Shown: one piece after another, positions 7,354 through 15,285 of the stretch
How positions within the stretch are numbered: the stretch's first letter is position 1
Layout of the letters: every line of letters starts with the position of its first letter
Origin: Paenibacillaceae bacterium UBA6304
GTDB taxonomy: Bacteria > Bacillota > Bacilli > Paenibacillales > Paenibacillaceae
DNA length: 16,646 nt
Direction: 5' to 3'
Assembly (NCBI GenBank): GCA_002439285.1
Contig: DJTQ01000415.1
Location: forward strand, 1-16,646
Translations under genes and position numbers: made by a program
Notes under the pieces: model-generated
What the model saw: only the letters and a program-made list of their open reading frames with translations
Told to the model about the DNA's origin: nothing
The model's database searches: none

Positions 7354-8238
7354 ATGATACAGATCAACCATTTATCTAAAAAATATCGGCGTGGAGGGTT
7401 GGCGCTGAATGATGTCACCTTGACGCTAAACGAAGGCATGGTCGGGTTGCTCGGGCCGAACGGGGCGGGGAAATCGTCCTTGATGCGCATTTTGGCGACG
7501 CTGGTCGAGCCAACCTCGGGAGAGGCGACGATCAACGGTGTCCCTTTGCGGAAGGCCGAGGATATCCGGGAAATGATCGGCTATTTGCCGCAGCAGTTCC
7601 AGGTTTATCCTGGGCTGACGGGCGCAGAATATCTCGATTATGTCGGCTCGATGAAGGGGATGAACGACCCGAAAAGGCGGAAAGCCGAAATTGCGCGCCT
7701 GCTCGAAGAAGTCAATTTGCAGGATCAAGCCGGCAAAAAAGTTAAGGCCTATTCGGGAGGCATGAAACGCCGCCTCGGTATTGCTCAGGCGCTGCTCGGT
7801 TCCCCGCAAGTGCTGATCGTCGACGAGCCGACCGCCGGTCTCGACCCGGAGGAACGGGTCCGGTTCCGCAACCTGCTGACCCGGTTCAGCCTGGGCCGGA
7901 TCGTGCTGCTATCGACTCACATTGTAGGGGATATCGAGAGCAACTGCCGGCAAATCGCCGTGCTTGATCGCGGCCGCGTGAAATTGTCGGGCGATTTAGC
8001 CGAGCTTCGGGAATTCGGGCAAGGAAAAGTTTGGGAAGGCATCATCGGCGAAGATCAGTTTGCCCGCCTGGACCCGATGTCCGTGGTTTCCACGCGGCGG
8101 ACGGAACAGGGGTTGCTATGCCGGGTTATAGGCGATGCGCCTCCGGTTGGATCGGACGCCGTTCAGGTCCGGCCGACGCTGGAGGACGGATACTTGGCCC
8201 TGCTGCGGAGCGGGGACAAGGCAGGTGCATTCCAGTGA
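7354..8238 (+). CDS. ABC transporter ATP-binding protein (canonical, with C-terminal VWEG domain)
   Basis: This is a 294-residue nucleotide-binding subunit of an ABC exporter. All ATPase motifs are intact: Walker A GPNGAGKS (34-41), Q-loop GYLPQQ (77-82), signature YSGGM (133-137), Walker B LIVDEP (154-159), D-loop GLD, and H-loop His189. After the ATPase core, residues ~225-285 form an extra domain with VWEGIIGEDQF, a CRVIGDAPP stretch and LEDGYLALL, which is shared with the last ATPase of this operon. I chose ATG 7354 (GAGGAT 4 bases upstream) over the in-frame TTG at 7336, which has no ribosome site. Its TGA overlaps the next ATG by one base. With the membrane subunits it should move a substrate, perhaps a peptide or antibiotic, outward. 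The substrate is unknown. Confidence 0.92.
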   Translation: MIQINHLSKKYRRGGLALNDVTLTLNEGMVGLLGPNGAGKSSLMRILATLVEPTSGEATINGVPLRKAEDIREMIGYLPQQFQVYPGLTGAEYLDYVGSMKGMNDPKRRKAEIARLLEEVNLQDQAGKKVKAYSGGMKRRLGIAQALLGSPQVLIVDEPTAGLDPEERVRFRNLLTRFSLGRIVLLSTHIVGDIESNCRQIAVLDRGRVKLSGDLAELREFGQGKVWEGIIGEDQFARLDPMSVVSTRRTEQGLLCRVIGDAPPVGSDAVQVRPTLEDGYLALLRSGDKAGAFQ

Positions 8239-10430
8239 TGAATAAATGGCTTTGCCAGTTGCGTTTCGAGCTTAGGATGATTTTCCGCAATCCATTTCTG
8301 CTGGCTCTGCCGGTGCTGTTTGCGGTGCTGAATATTTGGTATATCGGGGGAATAGATGCCGAACAAAACCTTTTTACAGTGGCTTATTCTTTCCATTCTT
8401 TCGTGCAGACTCTGACACTGGGGCTTGTCATGCTGCTAGGCATTCTGATGGTGCGCCGGGACCTGCGCCGTCCCTCTTATGAATGGAGTTCGGTATTGCC
8501 GGTGTCGTTCGGGGTGAAGCTGTCCGCCAAATATTTGGCGGGTATGCTGTACTTTTCTATTTTCACCTTTGTTGCAGCCGCCGTCTTTGCTTTCTTTTCC
8601 GGGCAGCGGGGTGTAAGCTTTGGAACCACTTTGGAATATTCCGGTTATTATGCGTTAACGTATGAGATATCCTATATCGTCACTCTCGCGCTAGCCGTGC
8701 TTCTTGCGGTGGTGATTCCGAACCGGGTCGTTTATTTGATCGGCTTTTGCGGCTGGATGTTCGGCACTTTTTTCATGGAAATTTTCTTGATTGATAAAGC
8801 CGAGCTGTATCCGCTACAGACTTTTCACTTAAGCCAGCTTTTTATCGGAAGACCACTCAGCGATACTTGGGGAGTTGAGGTCATCGCCAATGAGTTGCTG
8901 TTCTCGCGCCTGTTTGTAATGTCTTTTGCATTGTTGTTGCTTGTTGCTGGAGTCACGGTTCTAAATTTGATTCGGCCGACGAAGCGCAAAACAGCCGTGT
9001 GGGCGACTGGTGCACTTGCCGTTTTGCTTGCGGTTATGGCTTTTGTGCCTTATGTGCGCATTTGGCAGGAGCGGTATGCGGGATATGAGGCGAAGCTGCA
9101 TGATTCCTCGATTCAATCCACCGACAGCGCGGCGCCGGACTTTGAAACCGCGAAACGGTTTCGCATTACCGATCATGATATCCGCATAACGAAGAAAAAG
9201 GGCGACAAGCTGGATATCCTGGCGAAGCTTACGGTGGCTGGAGAGGGCATAACAAACGACGAGGCGTTAAAGATGACGCTCAATCGCAGCTTTACCATCC
9301 GCGGCATCTCTGTAGCCGGACAGGAGACGGACTTTACGAGAACCGGCGACCAGTTACTCATCACCCTGCCCGAATCGGATCAAACAGCTGAGACATCTTT
9401 GCCACTGGAAATCCGGTATGACGGACAAATGGCCGACTACGCGCCAGGCTTCCAGGGAGAAGGTTACTATTATGCTTTTATCAAGGGAGACAGCGCCTTT
9501 CTTCCCGGTTACATCGCCTGGTATCCATGGGTCGGCTATCAACCGGTCTATACCAAGGAGCCGGCCGATCATCCGGGCATCCATCTGGGAACGGTTTACA
9601 CGCCGGATTCAACGGGGGCGGCCCGGTTTAAGTTGAGCGCGGTGGGCTTTGAACAGCCTATCTATACAAGCTTGCCGGAATCCGGACATGAAGAGGGAAT
9701 ACAGGTTTTTGAAGGGGAAGCCAAGGATAGGCTGACTTTGTTCGGTGGCAAGTTTAAGGAAATCACTTCACCGGATTTTTCGGGAAAGATCGTGACAACC
9801 CCGTATAATGTCAGACAAGCGGAAAGTATATTGAAGCAGTGGAAGTCGCTGAACAGTTATTTTTCGGGATGGGTGGATCATTATGAACCGGATGCATGGC
9901 AAATCCTGTATCTGCCGAATCAAAACTATGTTCAGCATAGCTTCGAGAATAGGGCCTATGTAATAAACTATAATTTTGAAACTGATTATTCGGCCCGGAT
10001 GATGATGAATCAGATGCTTCTCGGCAGCCGTAGAGGCGACTATTTGATTGAAAATGTAAATGAGGACGTTCGTCTCCAGCTTCGCGGGTTGATGTGGTAC
10101 CTGTATTTCCGGGAGGAGAAAGGGTTAAGCGCCAAACAGCTTATGGATGGAGAAGGCGATTATTACTTACTTCAAGAACTGTACTACGTGAGCAATGAGC
10201 ATGATCCGGATAAATTGGCGATCCGCATGACCGCTCAAGTGGCGAAGGCGCTCGATGAAGGAAAGTATGATCAGGTTAAAGAGGTTCTAAATATTTTTTA
10301 TGACAAAGGACTGGAAGTCGCTGAACCGGAATCGGCATCTGCATCGGATATGTCGCCAGCAGACAAAATACCGTATACGGAATGGGAACGGGAATGGAAG
10401 AAGGTGTTCGGCAATGAAGACGGCTATTGA
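8238..10430 (+). CDS. ABC-2-type permease fused to an M1 peptidase-like extracytoplasmic domain lacking HExxH
   Basis: This is a 730-residue membrane protein. Residues 1-272 hold about seven hydrophobic helices (about 19-37, 57-72, 102-120, 143-161, 163-184, 222-243, 252-272) like an ABC-2 permease. With a cytoplasmic N-terminus, an odd helix number puts residues 275-730 outside. That region resembles M1 aminopeptidases: a beta-rich part (RITDHDIRIT... to about 395), then GYYYAFIKGDSAFLPGYIAW with WYP, a FEGEAKDRLTLFGGKF segment (about 491-506), and a helical end (NEDVRLQLRGLMWYLYFREE, about 608-627) where M1 enzymes have their NEG helix. No HExxH exists in the protein; the expected site reads RMMMNQMLLGSRR. 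It is therefore probably a non-catalytic binding or sensing domain. ATG 8238 is translationally coupled to the ATPase. The open frame extends upstream to 8031 but only as a shadow of that ATPase. Confidence 0.75.
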   Translation: MNKWLCQLRFELRMIFRNPFLLALPVLFAVLNIWYIGGIDAEQNLFTVAYSFHSFVQTLTLGLVMLLGILMVRRDLRRPSYEWSSVLPVSFGVKLSAKYLAGMLYFSIFTFVAAAVFAFFSGQRGVSFGTTLEYSGYYALTYEISYIVTLALAVLLAVVIPNRVVYLIGFCGWMFGTFFMEIFLIDKAELYPLQTFHLSQLFIGRPLSDTWGVEVIANELLFSRLFVMSFALLLLVAGVTVLNLIRPTKRKTAVWATGALAVLLAVMAFVPYVRIWQERYAGYEAKLHDSSIQSTDSAAPDFETAKRFRITDHDIRITKKKGDKLDILAKLTVAGEGITNDEALKMTLNRSFTIRGISVAGQETDFTRTGDQLLITLPESDQTAETSLPLEIRYDGQMADYAPGFQGEGYYYAFIKGDSAFLPGYIAWYPWVGYQPVYTKEPADHPGIHLGTVYTPDSTGAARFKLSAVGFEQPIYTSLPESGHEEGIQVFEGEAKDRLTLFGGKFKEITSPDFSGKIVTTPYNVRQAESILKQWKSLNSYFSGWVDHYEPDAWQILYLPNQNYVQHSFENRAYVINYNFETDYSARMMMNQMLLGSRRGDYLIENVNEDVRLQLRGLMWYLYFREEKGLSAKQLMDGEGDYYLLQELYYVSNEHDPDKLAIRMTAQVAKALDEGKYDQVKEVLNIFYDKGLEVAEPESASASDMSPADKIPYTEWEREWKKVFGNEDGY

Positions 10431-11136
10431 GCAGTTGCGCCGGGGAGCGTTCCTCGATTTGAAGGTTCAGAAGCAGCCGGTGGCGCTGCTGGTGCTGGTG
10501 ATCTTTATCCTTTATTTGATCAGCATTTTGACCGGAGATCAAGGCAGACCGCGAACCGTTTATTATTATTCTGAAATGGGAATGTATCCGATCGTGATCA
10601 TGCTGACTATGCTGCTGTTCCAACGCGAGATCGGTGGAGGAAGCATGGAAATGATCGCAACGTATCCGGTCTCTCTTCGGCTGATCGCCGTCCGGAAATG
10701 GATACTCGGGCTGATTTACGCCTCCGTGTTAAATATCGGGTGGATGGTGGTTTATCTAATCAAGTTCGGTGGGATTTCGACCGTGATGTATCCTTGGAGT
10801 GGAGCGGAGGGTGTGAAAAGAAGCACGGGAATCTTACCGCTCCTGCTGCAAACGATGCCGGCGTTTATGCTGCTTGCTTCGGTAACGCTTCTTGGCATGG
10901 TTTTATTCCGAAAAACGTACGGCGGTCTTGCGCTCGGATTTTCATTGTGGGTGCTGGATACGGTGAGCGGTGGGAAATGGTTATCGGGATGGACGCTCTA
11001 TGCTAGCCTTCTCCCCGACGGAGCATCCTTTCCGATTAATCGGATCGTACTTCTCGCGGCGGCGGCCGCTATGCTTGGCTGTTCGATTTGGTTAATCGGC
11101 CTTAGGGAACGATGGATTATGGAAGAAGAAGAGTAG
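10414..11136 (+). CDS. ABC-2-like membrane permease subunit
   Basis: This is a 240-residue membrane protein with about six hydrophobic helices (near 22-40, 56-70, 95-115, 145-165, 170-188, 208-228) and the QREIGGGSMEMIATYPVS loop after helix 2, a common arrangement in ABC-2 permeases. The tail ends in RWIMEEEE. It is the probable partner of the large permease and the two ATPases. ATG 10414 has GAAGAAGGTG about 8 bases upstream, and the gene overlaps the end of the preceding one by 17 bases, so translation is coupled. The frame is open back to 10300, but that part is a shadow. No family could be named more precisely. Confidence 0.75.
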   Translation: MKTAIEQLRRGAFLDLKVQKQPVALLVLVIFILYLISILTGDQGRPRTVYYYSEMGMYPIVIMLTMLLFQREIGGGSMEMIATYPVSLRLIAVRKWILGLIYASVLNIGWMVVYLIKFGGISTVMYPWSGAEGVKRSTGILPLLLQTMPAFMLLASVTLLGMVLFRKTYGGLALGFSLWVLDTVSGGKWLSGWTLYASLLPDGASFPINRIVLLAAAAAMLGCSIWLIGLRERWIMEEEE

Positions 11137-11180
11137 AGCAGATTATAACGCAAAAAAAGAAAGGGGAGAGGGGGAACAAA

Positions 11181-11804
11181 ATGATCTCCGATGAACAACT
11201 GGCAGAGCGGATGGCCCAGGGGGAACAGGAGGCTTTTGAATTGCTGGTCACCAGGTACCACGGGCCATTGCTCAGCTATATTACCCAGCAGCTCGGCGAC
11301 CGGGCCAAAGCAGAGGATTTCGTTCAGGAGACGTTTATCCGGCTCATCCGGCATTTGGAGCGACACGGCAGCCTGGAGCAGCTCCGGCCTTGGCTGTACA
11401 AGGTCGCGCTTAATCTGTGCCGCGATTATTGGAGGAGTTCTTCCTACCGCTCTGAGTATGCATCCGCAGCCGAACTGCCGGAGGATCCGGATCCCTCTCC
11501 CGGGGCCGAGGAACTGATGGAAAGGCAGGAAACGGTGGAGCAAATCGCCGAATCGCTGACCTGGCTGCCAGAGGTTCAGCAGGATGTGGTCCGCATGCGT
11601 TTTTTTCATGATTTGAAGCTGCAAGAGATAGCGGTAACGATGGACCTGCCGCTTAGTTCGGTGAAGTCCCATCTGTATGGGGCGCTTAGGAAACTGAAGC
11701 GGATTCTTTCAAAGCAGGCGGAGGATTCCCCGCACAGGTTCGGAAACAGATTTAACCATAAATCGGAAGAAAGCGAGGTGCCACCCCATGAAACCCTCCA
11801 TTGA
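11181..11804 (+). CDS. ECF-type RNA polymerase sigma factor
   Basis: This is a 207-residue sigma-70-family factor of the extracytoplasmic function class, with only regions 2 and 4. Region 2 spans about 6-78: EQEAFELLVTRYHGPLLSYI, the core-binding AEDFVQETFIRLIRH, and RPWLYKVALNLCRDYWR, which contacts the -10. Region 4 spans about 125-180: LPEVQQDVVRMRFFHDLKL and the helix-turn-helix IAVTMDLPLSSVKSHLYGAL that reads the -35. The linker is acidic and proline-rich. ATG 11181 is preceded by GGGGAGAGGGGG; the earlier in-frame ATG at 11112 lies inside the previous gene. The gap to the permease gene is 44 bases. It sits inside an ABC operon, as B. subtilis sigY does, but identity with SigY cannot be shown. 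An ECF-type promoter before the operon suggests it controls its own expression. Confidence 0.93.
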   Translation: MISDEQLAERMAQGEQEAFELLVTRYHGPLLSYITQQLGDRAKAEDFVQETFIRLIRHLERHGSLEQLRPWLYKVALNLCRDYWRSSSYRSEYASAAELPEDPDPSPGAEELMERQETVEQIAESLTWLPEVQQDVVRMRFFHDLKLQEIAVTMDLPLSSVKSHLYGALRKLKRILSKQAEDSPHRFGNRFNHKSEESEVPPHETLH

Positions 11805-12648
11805 TAAAGAGCTGGAGCAGTTGGAACGTGAACTGCGGGAGCCGCTGAAGCAAGCGGTGCAGCCGCCGCCATCCCCATCGGAAACCGCTGCGTTGATCGC
11901 AGCGCTTCAGCCGGAGTTTGACGCACTGAAATCCAAAGCTGCAATCACGGATCTTGACTTTAACCCGCAAGTGGAGACCCCCTCCCTGCGCAAGCTGCTT
12001 TGGAGCCAGTTCCGTTTGAACCGTAAGTCATTGTTTTTATCCGGGGCCGCGGTTTTTCTGATGCTGATTTTGCTTGTCGATCCGTCTAGGCCGTTCCGGA
12101 CCCTGCTGTTGGGGGAAGCGATTCCGAGCGGACTGTTTCCGGTCATTACACCGATTATGTTAATCGCTTCTATGCTGTACAGCTACCGTTCCTGGGATCG
12201 CGGCATGCGGGCGGTGGAGAGTATCACCCCCTATCCCCCGGCGCTGATCATTTATAGCCGCATGCTGATGGTGATCGGCCTGATCGTCGGTTGGGCGCTT
12301 GTCAGCTCCATCATTATCGGATTGCGGGTGGAGGCAGCAGGGGAGGTATCGATGCCGTTCATTCCTTTTTTGCTGCAATGGCTGGGGATATCCATGATCA
12401 CGGCTGGAACAGCCATGTACGTAATGTTTCGTAAAGGAATAACAATGGCTTGTGTTGCCGCAGCTGCGATATACGTTTTTTGGTTCCTGTTTGAAGAGCA
12501 GGCCAGGACCTCAGGCTGGGCGGCATCTTTAATAACAATGATGGATTTAGCAATGCTCGTGGCGGGAGCGATATTCATGCTTCGATCTTATTATCGCAGC
12601 CGAAGCCTTAGTGTAGCGAGTAGCCTTGATAGGGGGACCGGCCGATGA
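11788..12648 (+). CDS. membrane protein with soluble N-terminus; candidate anti-sigma factor or sensor
   Basis: This is a 286-residue protein. Residues 1-~75 are soluble and charged (ELEQLERELREPLKQAVQPPP...), and residues ~76-275 hold about six hydrophobic segments. A position right after an ECF sigma gene, overlapping it by 17 bases, and a cytoplasmic head on a membrane anchor are what membrane anti-sigma factors look like. However, the head has no zinc-finger HxxxCxxC motif and no cysteine at all, and the six-helix membrane part is larger than the usual single-span anchor and looks more like an ABC permease. It could therefore be a permease with a sigma-binding tail. ATG 11788 has GAGGTG upstream. 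I did not recognise a named family; the anti-sigma role is inference from position. Confidence 0.6.
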   Translation: MKPSIDKELEQLERELREPLKQAVQPPPSPSETAALIAALQPEFDALKSKAAITDLDFNPQVETPSLRKLLWSQFRLNRKSLFLSGAAVFLMLILLVDPSRPFRTLLLGEAIPSGLFPVITPIMLIASMLYSYRSWDRGMRAVESITPYPPALIIYSRMLMVIGLIVGWALVSSIIIGLRVEAAGEVSMPFIPFLLQWLGISMITAGTAMYVMFRKGITMACVAAAAIYVFWFLFEEQARTSGWAASLITMMDLAMLVAGAIFMLRSYYRSRSLSVASSLDRGTGR

Positions 12649-13541
12649 TTACGCTGGATCAAGTTTACCAGCCTCTGGGCAGCTTTGCCCTGAGTATCGG
12701 GCGGTTGCAGGTCCGCCGGGGCTTGACACTGCTCGTCGGCGCCAACGGTGCCGGCAAAACGACACTGCTGGCATTGTTGGCCACGCTCGAGATGCCGTCC
12801 AGGGGTACGATTCTGTATCGGCAGCGAACTGCGGACAGAGACCTACCGCTGCTACGCAGCCAGATCGGTTATGTTCCGTCAGAGATTGAACTATATGAAG
12901 AGATGACGGTATTCCGTCTGTTGTCCTATTTGGCGGAGCTGAAAGGTGTGTACCGTACCGAGCGGATCGAAGGCTTGCTGCGCGATTTCAGACTTGAAGA
13001 ATTCCGAAAAGTTAAAATCAAACAGCTTTCGCAAGGAATTCGCCGCCGGGTTACTCTCGTTCAATCCTTGCTGGCCGCCCCTTATTATTTGTTCTTGGAT
13101 GAACCGATGAATGCGATGGATTCTTCAGAAAGGAAGATGGCGATGGCCTATTTAACCCGTTATGCCGCAGAAAGAACTGTTATCGCCGCAGTTCATGAAC
13201 TGAACGAATGGGAATCCTCCGCCGACCATATCATCTGGCTTGATTGCGGGAAGGTACGGTTTGATGGGGATCGGGAGCAGTGGGTTACGGGTCTGCCTCT
13301 ACAAGTTTGGGAAGGCGTCATCTCAGTCGATCAATTCGGCGCTTGTCCGGAACGGAACTTGATTCTTTTCCGGGAGCATCCCGGGGGGATCTATGTACGC
13401 CTCGTCGGAAAAACATGTCCGTTTCCGGGACTTACTGCGGCGGATCCCAATATGGAGGATGCTTATTTTGTTCGCAGATTAGGCCTTACCGATAATTCCA
13501 GGGAGTCGAAAGAAACAAGCGCCAATAAATTATTTTTCTAA
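12645..13541 (+). CDS. second ABC ATP-binding protein, with degenerate motifs
   Basis: This 298-residue ATPase subunit overlaps the previous gene by 4 bases (ATGA). Walker A GANGAGKT (32-39), Walker B YLFLDEP (148-154) and H-loop His184 are intact. The signature reads LSQGI (128-132) instead of LSGGQ, the D-loop AMD instead of GLD, and the Q-loop GYVPSE (76-81) lacks glutamine where the first ATPase has GYLPQQ. The C-terminal domain (about 221-280) matches that of the first ATPase: VWEGVISVDQF, VRLVGK and MEDAYF align with VWEGIIGEDQF, CRVIGD and LEDGYL. The two are therefore paralogues. They may form a heterodimer with one weak ATP site, as in other asymmetric ABC exporters, or serve separate membrane subunits. 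No terminator is visible before metY 112 bases downstream. Confidence 0.9.
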   Translation: MITLDQVYQPLGSFALSIGRLQVRRGLTLLVGANGAGKTTLLALLATLEMPSRGTILYRQRTADRDLPLLRSQIGYVPSEIELYEEMTVFRLLSYLAELKGVYRTERIEGLLRDFRLEEFRKVKIKQLSQGIRRRVTLVQSLLAAPYYLFLDEPMNAMDSSERKMAMAYLTRYAAERTVIAAVHELNEWESSADHIIWLDCGKVRFDGDREQWVTGLPLQVWEGVISVDQFGACPERNLILFREHPGGIYVRLVGKTCPFPGLTAADPNMEDAYFVRRLGLTDNSRESKETSANKLFF

Positions 13542-13595
13542 TTCATATTAAATTTATCGGATTTGGTATTTTCAAATGGAGGTTTCTATGAGAGA

Positions 13596-14946
<1,351 letters not shown>

Positions 14947-14972
14947 TCAAATTCGAGAATGAAATATAGTCA

Positions 14973-15013
14973 AAGCCTCTATTCGGAATATTCCGGAATA
15001 GAGGCTTTTTTTG
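14973..15013 (+). terminator. intrinsic terminator after metY
   Basis: AAGCCTCTATTC (14973-14984) pairs with GAATAGAGGCTT, with further GGAA/TTCC pairing inside. A run of T follows (15006-15012). It lies 26 bases after the metY stop. Confidence 0.93.
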
Positions 15014-15068
15014 TCGGAGATAGATCAGTCTTTATCTGAAAATATTCAAAAATAGGCTTGGCAGGGCG

Positions 15069-15097
15069 TTTACAATTGCAATAAAGAGGTTTAAAAT
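15069..15097 (+). promoter_or_regulatory. sigma-A promoter of the metal ATPase gene
   Basis: TTTACA (15069-15074) and TAAAAT (15092-15097) are separated by exactly 17 bases, a good sigma-A match. The transcript would start near 15104, giving a leader of about 180 bases that contains both Fur-type boxes and a hairpin. Confidence 0.6.
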
Positions 15098-15137
15098 AAA
15101 GTAAAGTTTCACATAGGCAATTTTATTGTATTGATGC

Positions 15138-15156
15138 AAAAATGATTATCATTCTC
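15138..15156 (+). promoter_or_regulatory. Fur-type operator (iron box)
   Basis: AAAAATGATTATCATTCTC matches 16 of 19 positions of the classical Fur box (GATAATGATTATCATTATC). The core AATGAT-T-ATCATT is a perfect palindrome about one central base. PerR and Zur boxes are related; the TGATTATCA core favours Fur over either. Confidence 0.75.
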
Positions 15157-15160
15157 AATT

Positions 15161-15196
15161 ACATGCTGCTTCGGGATCATTCCCGGAGCAGCATGT
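15161..15196 (+). other. perfect 16-bp leader hairpin between two Fur-type boxes
   Basis: ACATGCTGCT (15161-15170) pairs with AGCAGCATGT (15187-15196), and CGGGA (15172-15176) with TCCCG (15181-15185) around TCAT, with one U-G pair between the stems. GTCATTTTC follows, a weak U-tract, so it may be an attenuator or leaky terminator. Confidence 0.6.
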
Positions 15197-15213
15197 GTCA
15201 TTTTCAGGGGATT

Positions 15214-15232
15214 AACAATAGTTTTCATTCTC
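15214..15232 (+). promoter_or_regulatory. second, weaker Fur-type box
   Basis: AACAATAGTTTTCATTCTC matches 13 of 19 positions of the Fur box. TCATTCTCAATT is shared exactly by both boxes (15149-15160 and 15225-15236), pointing to duplication or a paired operator. Confidence 0.4.
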
Positions 15233-15285
15233 AATTGGAGGCACTCGTTCAATCATCTGTACCTACACCAAAGGAGGAATCAGTA

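Noticed and set aside
8031..8237. N-terminal extension of the large permease from 8031
   Set aside because: It is a shadow of the ATPase gene in another frame (Arg/Gly/Pro-rich). ATG 8238 directly follows the ATPase stop.
8238..10430. HEEGI in the permease ectodomain as a zinc site
   Set aside because: The second histidine of HExxH is missing and it lies in the beta-rich part, upstream of where an M1 active site would be.
15142..15285. In-frame upstream extension of the metal ATPase from ATG 15142
   Set aside because: No ribosome site precedes it, it overlaps the Fur-type box and the hairpin, and the peptide is unlike any ATPase N-terminus. ATG 15286 has a strong site.
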